In this document: piece by piece, positions 56,737 to 64,000 of the stretch
Layout: each line of letters starts with the position of its first letter
Numbering within the stretch: the first letter of the stretch is position 1
Assembly: GCA_023014335.1 (NCBI GenBank)
Contig: JAECYW010000008.1
Coordinates: 3,162,001 to 3,226,000, forward strand
Direction: 5' to 3'
Source of the DNA: Galerina marginata
Lineage: Eukaryota; Basidiomycota; Agaricomycetes; Agaricales; Galerinaceae
DNA length: 64,000 nucleotides
Notes under the pieces: generated by a model
Databases searched by the model: none
What the model was told of the DNA's origin: nothing
The model's input: only the letters and a program-made list of their open reading frames with translations
Translations under genes and position numbers: made by a program

Positions 56737-56925
56737 GGGTAGGGACAGCGAGTTCGGCGGTAGAGATGGGTAGGGTGAGGTGAATTTGGCAGTAGGGACA
56801 GGTAGGGTGAGGCAAATTTGGTGGTAGGGACAGGTAGGGTGGTGCGAATTTGGTGGTAGGGACAGGTAGAGTGAGGCAAATTTGGTGGTAGAGACAGGTA
56901 GGGTGGCGCGAATTTTAGTAGAAAT
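56737..56925. repeat. ~31-bp minisatellite
   Basis: About five to six copies of a GGTAGGGACAGGTAGGGTG + AGGCAAATTTGGT unit. Alternate copies have GGTGCGAATTTGGT in the second half. A simpler GTAGGGTAGGG run leads into it. Confidence 0.8.
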
Positions 56926-57238
56926 CCATACCGAAAAATTATACTCTTAAACCAACTTATCGGAAATGTTAGTATCTAGGACTCTTCTATTACTATCGGA
57001 TAGACTTTATGCAAAAAAGCTAAAGGATTGGTGGTCGGAATCGTGAGTTACCCCGCTCATCGTTTGTGACAGTGTGATGACAAAATTTGATGGCGCATCA
57101 AAAGTTGACACATCGCCATCAGTCAAGTGTCACTCAACATGAGCGTGCTAACGCGACCTTACGCGAGTCCACCTCCTGTACTAACTTGACGTTTTGTTTT
57201 GATACCCTCTTTCATCACTAAAACTAAGTTATGAGAAG

Positions 57239-57520
57239 AGCTCACGCGAGCTGACTTAATGCGAGCCCACTTAACGTGAGCCCACATGAGCACACGCGAG
57301 CTCACTTAACGCGAGCTTACGCGAGCCCACACGAGCCCACATGAGCCCACATGAGCACACGCGAGCTCACTTAACGCGAGCTTATGCGAGCTTACGCGAG
57401 CCTACACGAGCCTACATGAGCTTACGCGAGCCTACATGAGCTCACAACGCGAGCTTACGCGAGCCCACATGAGCTCACAACGCGAGCTTACGCGAGCTTA
57501 CACGAGCCTACATGAGCGTG
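57239..57520. repeat. Short-unit tandem array of GCGAGC/ATGAGC motifs
   Basis: Roughly 12-bp units of the form CGCGAGCTTACG, CCCACATGAGC and ACGCGAGCTCAC are repeated for ~280 bp, with ACTTAACGCGAGC spacers. Related single units start at ~57140. Confidence 0.8.
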
Positions 57521-57539
57521 ATTAAAACAGAATAGTGCA

Positions 57540-57945
57540 CTCCATGCAGAAAAATCAGAAAAACTGTTTGTCGAATGCTGGTGATCGTCACAATGCCACA
57601 GGCTGAAAATATATATTAACCTCTGGACATTGTGGCGAGATAGATCCTGACTGATCCGGCTTTCCTGATATTTTGCATGGAGATGAGCTGTGACGGGGGG
57701 AAGAGCAATCCAAGCGAAGTGAGAGGTACGTTGCACATCATCGTTTGGTCCACGCAGAAAAATCAGAAAAGTGGTTTCTGGGAAAACGTTACGTCACAAT
57801 GCCACAGGCTGAAATATTAACCTCTGGACATTGTGGCGAGATAGATCCTGACTGATCCCATTCCCATTTTCCTGATATTTTGCATGGAGTATATCAGATG
57901 AGCTGTGACAGGGGGGAGGAGCAATCCAAGAGAAGCGAGAATCAG
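57540..57945. mobile_element. Two tandem copies of a palindromic MITE-like element
   Basis: Copy 1 (57540-57682, 143 bp) begins CTCCATGCAGAAAAATCAG and ends in an imperfect inverted copy (TTTCCTGATATTTTGCATGG). Inside is a second inverted pair, CACAATGCCACAGG / CCTCTGGACATTGTG. Copy 2 (57751-57889) repeats both. The ~45 bp after each copy (ATGAGCTGTGAC...GCAATCCAAG) are also repeated, so one unit with its flank was duplicated in tandem. No transposase. Confidence 0.7.
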
Positions 57946-58258
57946 AGCAGAATTAAAGCGAGTGAATAGAGGGCTCAGCTGGGGGGTAAGGATGAGGGCA
58001 GCTGCCTTTATAAAGGCTCATCTGGACATCAAGTCCGTACCCAGTCTATCTCTCAAAAACGTCGGAAAAACAGTGGAGATTTTTCGTTTAGATGAAACAC
58101 TTGTCAGAGTGCCTTTTCTCGGAGTCACATGTCAAAGAAGGTCCAGGAACGTTGCTCAGTTTCCCCGAGGTAACTTCAGTCAACGTGACTCAATCTCCGA
58201 ATGAAACGCATAGTGATAGAAAAATAATATTGTTACATGGCGAGTATCGAATGGCCTA
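57946..58258. other. Spacer downstream of the F-box gene
   Basis: No gene supported. A perfect 14-bp palindrome GCCTTTATAAAGGC at 58004-58017 includes a TATA core. Confidence 0.4.
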
Positions 58259-59737
58259 TCAAACGTCATCTGCAGCGCGAACCCATGCCGGAACTTCCTC
58301 TGCTCCAGGCCGGGTTAAGTCCCAACCAACCACCTCATCCTTTTCCCAAAACAAGCCTACCTGTATTTCCTGCCCCGAAAAGTATGCGTTGGGTGGGAGA
58401 AATTGTTGCATCGACGCATTTTGTATGTCTAACCACTGACAAAAATTGGACGACGCTCCCCAAGGTCTAGAGCGGATGTTAGCGCGGATGATATCGCGGC
58501 GGCGGGGGCGGGCGTTGTTGCCCCAATAAGTGGGGGCCGGTAAGGGAACCTTGAGGGAAAAACCCAACGTCAAGGAGGTGATGTTTGGGTTGACGCTGGA
58601 AAGCATTTGAGTAATCCACTCCCCAGAACCTGTTATCTCCTCCTCTATAGCAAACGAGAAAAAGCAGAATTTGATAGTGATATTATCGAAAGTTGCGGCT
58701 CCCAGGAGAAATGCTTGGATGTCGGGGGCGATGGTTCTTAGGCCATAGTCTGGTTGACGTTCAAATTTTATAAAGAGGAATCGAGCCCCCAACGCTCCAA
58801 TGCCATTTCCAAGTGGGACCCAGGGTCTAGAAGAAGATACCCAAGAAACTATAATTCCGGTGAGCATCACCTTGTTAAAACTATTCAAAGAACACTCACC
58901 GACAATTCGAAGACGTTCCAGATTCGGAATTGACCAAGTGTTAAAGTTGGACACATTCAAATCGGGTGGCCAGTCGAGTGTGAGGGTGGTGAGGTTGTCG
59001 GTGTCGATGAATGGAAGCAGTTGGGACCAAAAGGTTGGACTCTCCATAAAGTCCATCTGCGTAGGGAGCCAGCGCTTCCCCAGATGCACCGGCGCGAGCC
59101 TTTCAGCGGCAGCCATTAAAGCATCCTCTGCCTGTCTGGTTTCAAACGATCGACTAAAAAAATTAAAAGGTGGGGGCGCCAACGCGGGCTCGATATGTTG
59201 AACTTGAATCTCAATCAGGGTGAATTTACATCTGTAAAGTGTCAGATTTTGAATCGGCTGTGATTCCTGTTCGAGGGCATTCATAATTTTGACGATAGGA
59301 ATGAGCCCTTTTGAAAAGGAAATTGAAGTGATGGTCGGAAGTGTGAGTAGTCGAACGAGAGCATTTTCCAACTGAACAGCCGCCGGAGTTTCATAGTACC
59401 AATCAACGTCCAAGTGGACGGTTTCGATGCGCGCAGTGGATATTAGCGCGGTGATGATCTCGACGCAGGTGGACACCTGTTGACCTCCAAGATTGCTGAT
59501 TTTGAGATCCTTAACGTATCCAAAGGTGATCCTGTTTCCTCGAACAATATCCAGAAGGTGGAGCTTAGCACTAGATTCCTCGGGATACGTGTAGTCGCGG
59601 GAGGTGAGACTTAATTTCTCAAATCGCACTGACCGCAATGGGAGTAAAGCCCTGGAGACCATTGAGAAAGAGCCACGGTCCTTGCCATGGAGATAAGTGT
59701 TGCCGATTTCGTAGAGTACATCATTTGGCATGGCCAT
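58259..59737 (-). CDS. F-box-like protein
   Basis: A minus-strand frame of 492 residues from the ATG at 59737. Upstream in-frame codons run into a tandem repeat and are unlikely to be translated. Residues ~3-45 read Met-Pro-Asn-Asp-Val-Leu-Tyr-Glu-Ile-Gly ... Phe-Ser-Met-Val-Ser-Arg-Ala-Leu-Leu-Pro-Leu ... Phe-Glu-Lys-Leu-Ser-Leu, the pattern of Agaricomycete F-box proteins. Irregular Leu-rich strands follow (for example Asn-Leu-Thr-Thr-Leu-Thr-Leu-Asp-Trp). A 51-bp segment at 58849-58899 has perfect intron signals (GTGAGT...TTATAG) and is a multiple of three, so the mature protein is probably 475 residues. Expected role: substrate adaptor of an SCF ubiquitin ligase. It is divergent from the TET/JBP-like gene, with 218 bp between starts. 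Confidence 0.6.
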   Translation of the reverse strand: MAMPNDVLYEIGNTYLHGKDRGSFSMVSRALLPLRSVRFEKLSLTSRDYTYPEESSAKLHLLDIVRGNRITFGYVKDLKISNLGGQQVSTCVEIITALISTARIETVHLDVDWYYETPAAVQLENALVRLLTLPTITSISFSKGLIPIVKIMNALEQESQPIQNLTLYRCKFTLIEIQVQHIEPALAPPPFNFFSRSFETRQAEDALMAAAERLAPVHLGKRWLPTQMDFMESPTFWSQLLPFIDTDNLTTLTLDWPPDLNVSNFNTWSIPNLERLRIVGECSLNSFNKVMLTGIIVSWVSSSRPWVPLGNGIGALGARFLFIKFERQPDYGLRTIAPDIQAFLLGAATFDNITIKFCFFSFAIEEEITGSGEWITQMLSSVNPNITSLTLGFSLKVPLPAPTYWGNNARPRRRDIIRANIRSRPWGASSNFCQWLDIQNASMQQFLPPNAYFSGQEIQVGLFWEKDEVVGWDLTRPGAEEVPAWVRAADDV

Positions 59738-59955
59738 GTTGTGAGTAAGAAGAGTAAGTTGAAGTTTGCTCGAAGTTCGTGATGAAACGATAAGGAGATT
59801 ACCTAATCGCCGTCCAAAAATAGACGCACGCGTGACCTCACGCGCATGACCTCCCGCCACGCGCATGACATCACGCCACGCGCATGACATCGCGCGACTC
59901 ATGTGACCTACCTCACCAAAACCATGAGGCGTTCTCAGACATCCTTTGCACTCCC
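59738..59955. promoter_or_regulatory. Divergent promoter between F-box and TET/JBP-like genes
   Basis: Only 218 bp separate the two start codons, so the genes must share regulatory DNA. The middle is occupied by the tandem repeat at 59825-59898. No TATA box on either side. Confidence 0.5.
59825..59898. repeat. CpG-rich tandem repeat in the divergent promoter
   Basis: About four copies of a ~19-bp unit based on CACGCGCATGACATCACGC, with CpG and CGCG steps in every unit. Confidence 0.8.
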
Positions 59956-61650
59956 ATGTCGTCCCAATCGAAATCAAAGCGCCCTCTCAGCTCCGTATGT
60001 CGTCACCTTGCTCTATCTTTGCCGTTCTTACCATATATATTTATTTCATAGCCTCAAACTTCCCCGGCCCGAAAAAAGGACAGAAAAAAAGCAAAAACAC
60101 AAGTTCCAACGCCCGCCCCCGACGCCGCACCAAGCGGCATCCTACGCACCAAAGCTATTCGCAGCGAGCCTGTTCACCTGATAAAAGAGGAGGAAAAGCT
60201 TTACAAAATCGCCGGCATGTTCAAAAAACACGCTCAGGTTATCAGAGCCCCCTGCACCCGCGAAGATCTCGCCAAACCTCAAAACCTTCAAAACCTTGAG
60301 AAGATCTGTCATTCCGATCTCGGTCCGAATAAAGAGGCCCAGCACCTATCCGCACAGTTCATCGACAAAAACGATGAACCCATTTTATTTTATTTCGGAT
60401 ATCGCATCACCACCGAGGATGACTTGCCACTGGTGCGTGTTTCTAGACTCTTGTTCTATTATTTTTAGTTCACTATTTTTCTATTTTATTTTTTAGCCCG
60501 AGATCAAGCTCAAACACCAGTACCAGAATCGTACAAAGGCCTACTTCGACGGCGTCAAGGAGACGAAAGGGGTAAAAAAAGTTTTCGACGGCCTACACGT
60601 ACGCCTTTTATTTTTTTTATTTTTTTATTGCTCGTCTCTTCCCTTTCATTCATTTAGAAAAACAAGCAGGAGCTGTATCACGTTGCGGTACAGCGCTTAG
60701 TCTCCCACATGCCACTGCACTCTAGGAACGACCCCACCCGACACGAAGGCAAAAACACCATGGACTACATACCCGCTCCATCTGCAGAACCCCTAACCGA
60801 GGATGAAGATGTAGATGAAGATAGGTTCCACCCGATCGACGATTATGCAGACCGCTACATCGCCCCTTCCCCTCCCCCAGCTAAAGATGAAGATGATGAC
60901 ACTCCTGCGATCATCACAGAGACCGCCGGAGTCATTCACGTTGTCCAAGGGTGGATCCAGCAAGGTCAAAAAAAAAAGGTGTGTTTTTTTCGCCATTCAG
61001 ATATCTAAACGGCTGATCATTCTTTCTTACTAGGGTCTTTACATATCCGGTGACATCTCCCACTCCAGTACCACCATAGCCAAGACCCTCGAGTACTATG
61101 TCGCGACGAAGCCGGTGGCTCGCGCCCTCGCTATCATGTTTGAGACAGTTTTCCCGGACCTCTACGCTGAATACAGGCAAGCATTTGACGCGGGCGTCTG
61201 GTTTACTCAAGATCCCGGCCCTTTCCTTGGGCGCGCTATCATTTACAAGCTTCAAGGTCGCCTGCATAAGGATCGACATGACATAGGCCCCTCTGCGTGC
61301 TTTTCGTCGGGCTCTTTTACAGGAGGTGAAATGCTCTTCCCTCAGTTGGGGGCCAAGTTTACGTGAGTTTCATTAACTTTCCACTTCAATCCAGTTGAAC
61401 TGAAGCTCGCATATTCAGGTATGGACCTGGATCTGTTTGCATATTCTATTCCAGTCAGCTCTACCACAAAGTGAGTCGCTTTCAACCCTTGCAGCAGACG
61501 GCAGAACAACAGGAAAAAAACATAACGCCTGGGAGAATTGGAACCGTTATGTTTTTCCCAAAAGCAAGTTTTGAGGTATTGCAGGGAAAGCCCAAAGATT
61601 GGGCACAGAAGACTGGTTATGGAGAACATTCGACAGGTCAAAAGTCATAG
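59956..61650 (+). CDS. TET/JBP-like 2-oxoglutarate/Fe(II) dioxygenase (6 exons)
   Basis: Exons 59956-59994, 60052-60432, 60497-60598, 60658-60978, 61034-61362 and 61419-61650 join in frame (39+381+102+321+329+232) to give 467 residues. The N-terminus is basic and Ser/Pro/Lys-rich, nuclear-signal-like. Residues ~195-265 are acidic. The catalytic double-stranded beta-helix is C-terminal: Fe ligands His359-x-Asp361 and His407 (Leu-Tyr-His-Lys), and the 2OG-binding Arg430 (Pro-Gly-Arg-Ile-Gly-Thr-Val). Gly-Ser-Phe-Thr-Gly-Gly-Glu (374-380) and Tyr-Gly-Pro-Gly-Ser-Val (392-397) match the fungal TET/JBP family, which oxidises 5-methylcytosine and in basidiomycetes is expanded and often linked to KDZ transposons. 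All catalytic residues are present. Exon 6 could contain a 42-bp intron, but reading through is in frame. No KDZ transposase is seen nearby. Confidence 0.8.
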
Positions 61651-61700
61651 ATGATGTTATTATTTATATAGTACAAAAAAAAAAATGACCACAAGACCGA

Positions 61701-62343
61701 CTAGAGTTTAAAATCGCCACTACATTTTGGGCAGACGTACCAAGTATGCTTTCCCTCAGCAAACTGGATAAATTTCCGCCCCCCCAACTGCTCGACCCAA
61801 TCGTCAGGCATGGTCATATCTTGGTTGATACGATCTATGAAATGCTCTGCGTCTTCAATGGCCTTTCCGGAGCCGGTGATAGACCAGTCGTCTTGATGGC
61901 GGATCGGGCCCCGCATAACGGGCATTTCGCTAACCTTTTGCAAGGCCTTTAAGTCGTCGTTGTCGTCTTCGTCTTCATCTTCATCTTCCTCGTCGTCCTC
62001 GTCGTCCTCGTCGGCGACCTCCTGACCATCCAGGCAATCCAGGTGGTACCAAACACAGCAATTGTTGCAGAACCTTTGGATCATAAGATCTGGGCTGTAG
62101 GGTTTTTCACAGGAGCAGTGTTTATTCACATTCTGGTGTAAGGTTTCATCAGTGAACATGAAAAAAACGGTCAGAAAAATGATCAATAATAATAATAATA
62201 CATACGGTAAGAGTTGGATGCTTTTTCGAGCCATTGAGATTTTCGAGGGTATATCGCGTGTAGAACCAGTTGTTTTTGACCGTCTTGTCCGTGACACTTT
62301 CTTTGTCGTTGAACTTATAGACGGAAGCCGGAGCTTGTAAACC
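61701..62343 (-). CDS. PHD-finger protein, probably BAH-PHD (5' end unresolved)
   Basis: The last exon, 61701-62132 (144 codons with stop), encodes a C4HC3 PHD finger: Cys-x-Cys, then Cys-x2-Cys, Tyr-His-x2-Cys, and finally Trp-Tyr-Val-Cys-Pro-x-Cys near the C-terminus. About 100 residues, including an Asp/Glu tract, separate the sixth and seventh zinc ligands. A 73-bp intron (62133-62205) precedes exon 62206 to ~62334/62343, which encodes a Trp-Phe-Tyr-Thr-Arg-Tyr-Thr-Leu-Glu segment like the core of a BAH domain. An earlier exon near 62391-62440 can be spliced through a CAAG acceptor, but no start codon was found, and the sequence upstream turns repetitive, so the gene may be truncated. BAH-PHD proteins read histone marks in chromatin. 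It converges on the TET/JBP-like gene with 50 bp between stops. Confidence 0.6.
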
Positions 62344-62559
62344 CTAAGGTTTAAACCTAAGAATGTACTAAGTATCGAGAAACTTACCTTCCAAGGAGTA
62401 TGAGTTCAAGGCATCGAGATGGTCAGAGAAGGCCAACTAGCCGTATTGCGGCCAAAATAAAATCCTTCGTTGCACAGCTACCCCCCAAAGGAATTTCGCA
62501 AATCTGACTTCAGATTCGGATTCCCCGACCTCGAAATACCCCAGAACACATCTCACAAT
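62344..62559. other. Possible upstream exons of the PHD gene, then repeat edge
   Basis: A minus-strand segment near 62391-62440 is a candidate exon (about 49 nt, ends in GTAAGT donor). 62512-62550 shares an ATTCGGATTCC...CGACC...AAATACCCC segment with 54896-54930, a second dispersed repeat fragment. Confidence 0.3.
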
Positions 62560-63720
62560 ATTTTATTTCGAAGGGGGGGAGGAGGGACAGATTAAATACA
62601 CGAAACGGGCGGACAAGAGACGGACAGATTCCTCCAGAGACGGACGCGGGACGGACGCGAGCCAGCCGATCCAAAAAAGGAAGTCGGAGCCGTCCTTCCC
62701 GCTGTCCTTCCCTCCACGCAAACTGTCCCTCCGGCCAAAGGGCCTGCCAAATTGTCCTCCACACAGTCCTTCCCCCCCTGCAAATTGTCCTTCCCTCCAC
62801 ACTTTCCTTCCCACCACGATGTCCGTCCGCCCAATCTGTCCCCCCCCGTCCTTCCTTCCTCGCGTTCCTTCCCTCGACGCCGTCCTTCCCTCCACACGCA
62901 TTCCGTCCATCAAATTCGTCGCACAGTCCTTCCCCCTTTGCATTCCTTCCCACCAAACAGTCCGACCTACAATGCTTTCCTTCCTACCAATCTTTCCTTC
63001 CCCCACACCGTCTTTCCGTGCTCGCAATCTTTCCTCCTGGCCGCCCAATCTGTCCACGCTTTCCGTCTGTCCGCCCAATCTGTCCTCGGTTTCCGTCTGT
63101 CCGCCCGATCCATCCACACAGTCCTTCCCTCTGCACCCACCGTCCGCCCAATCGTCTTTCCTTCTCCCTACGCTATCCGTGCGCCCAATCCATCCATCAG
63201 TCTTTCCCTCCACAGTTTCCCTCCCCTCGTGTTCCTTCCCTCCACTTTGTCCTTCCCGCCATGCTTGCCTTCCCCACACGCTTTCCGTCTGTCCACCCAA
63301 TCCGTCCTTCCCTCCACACTGTCCTTCCCTACGCACACGTTCCTTCCCTCCACACTGTCCTTCCCTACGCACCGTTCCTTCCCTCCACTCTGTCCTTCCC
63401 TCCACGCTGTCCTTCCCTCCACTCTGTCCTTCCCTACGCACACGTTTCTTCCGTCTTCACTTTCCTTCCCCACACACATTCCGTCTGCCCAATCCATCCT
63501 TCCTACTTTCCTTCCCTCCTCACAGTCCTTCCCCACAGTGTCCTTCCCTTCTCTCGTTCCGTCCCGCCGGCCAACAAAACTGCTATCCCGTCCGTCCCGC
63601 TATCCCGTCCGTCCCGCTATCCCGTCCGTCCAATCCGTCATACCCCGTGTTCTGCCCTCCTCACAGTCCCGCCTGCCGACACGCCAGCCGTCCCTTACTG
63701 CATTTACCGCCCCTCATTTC
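62560..63720. repeat. Long pyrimidine-rich tandem array
   Basis: Over 1.1 kb of almost pure C/T-biased repeats on the plus strand, made of TCCTTCCCTCCACACTGTCC, GTCCGCCCAATCTGTCC and similar 17-20 bp modules. Three exact copies of a 17-bp CGTCCGTCCCGCTATCC unit lie at ~63588-63638. Long ORFs exist on both strands only because the repeats lack stop codons. Confidence 0.85.
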
Positions 63721-64000
63721 CCGCCCCCATCCCATCCATCACTGTCCTCAGTGCTTACGCTCCCTGCTTACGAGGACCTTCACCGAACTTCTCAAACCCA
63801 AACGAGCCTGCGTCTGCTTCTATAGCCCTTCCGACGCCGCAGTTCTCACCAATGCACCAAATTGGTACGTCAAACAGTTCACGTGTGATTCTACCCCAGG
63901 CTGATCAAACGCGAATACCTTTCCAGTCGTACAAATTCCCTCTTTCCCTTCCACCACCACAATTAACACGTACACAGTCGCCCACCCCCTTTTCCGTGTC
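63721..64000. other. Window edge, nothing supported
   Basis: Pyrimidine-rich sequence continuing to the end of the window. A gene could begin here (CCCCAG at 63895-63900 is a possible acceptor), but nothing can be shown. Confidence 0.3.

Noticed and set aside
61471..61512. Possible 42-bp intron (GTGAGT...ACAACAG) in the last exon of the TET/JBP-like gene
   Set aside because: Very short for this genome, and reading through keeps the frame and a plausible Leu-Gln-Gln segment before the conserved Pro-Gly-Arg. Kept as exon, though not excluded.
62752..63904. Two overlapping ~360-codon plus-strand ORFs and a 292-codon minus-strand ORF
   Set aside because: All are products of stop-free tandem pyrimidine repeats. 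Several frames are open at once and the peptides are simple repeats.
1..64000. tRNA or rRNA genes, LTR retrotransposons, CRISPR arrays
   Set aside because: No tRNA-like A and B boxes in proper spacing, no rRNA-like stretch, no reverse transcriptase or LTR pair, and no regularly spaced short identical repeats of CRISPR type were seen.

Overview
The window looks like nuclear DNA of a filamentous basidiomycete, most likely an Agaricomycete mushroom. Genes are split by short introns (mostly 50-75 bp, GT...AG, with CTAAC/CTGAC-like branch sites), sometimes into very many exons. The recognisable families fit that group: a psi-producing oxygenase, a fungal TET/JBP-type dioxygenase, F-box-like proteins, HeLo-like/TPR proteins and small secreted or GPI-anchored proteins. 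All exon models were built by hand from splice signals and frame continuity. No homology search was run.

0-23 kb is dominated by a direct segmental duplication: copy A about 2.43-13.35 kb, copy B about 15.16-23.27 kb. Each copy has one intact four-exon minus-strand gene for a ~1,120-residue protein with an N-terminal domain like that of fungal STAND/NLR proteins, followed by TPR-like repeats and no nucleotide-binding domain. The rest of both copies is decayed gene relics. A small Gly-rich/coiled-coil gene lies just outside at 1.35-1.96 kb.

23.7-40.1 kb holds a 950-residue low-complexity protein gene, a relic of the GPI-protein gene, a TA-flanked MITE (29.18-29.57 kb), a secreted protein with three Cys-rich repeats, an F-box-like gene bracketed by two degenerate copies of a ~1.3 kb block, and a four-exon GPI-anchored protein gene.

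42.3-49.8 kb holds a four-exon secreted protein, a small secreted protein candidate, and a 26-exon psi-producing oxygenase (linoleate diol synthase type) that includes a 5-nt micro-exon.

49.9-58 kb is repeat-rich: about ten degenerate ~300-350 bp units with a dyad core, a hAT-like MITE with 8-bp target duplications and an inner hairpin, several minisatellites, and a duplicated palindromic MITE-like element. Two orphan terminal exons lie inside it.

58.2-62.4 kb is the most interesting gene cluster. An F-box-like gene and a TET/JBP-like 2OG-Fe(II) dioxygenase diverge from a 218-bp promoter. A PHD-finger protein, probably BAH-PHD, converges on the dioxygenase with 50 bp between their stop codons. 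This could be a DNA-methylation oxidation plus chromatin-reading pair. The window ends in a long pyrimidine-rich tandem array (62.56-63.7 kb).
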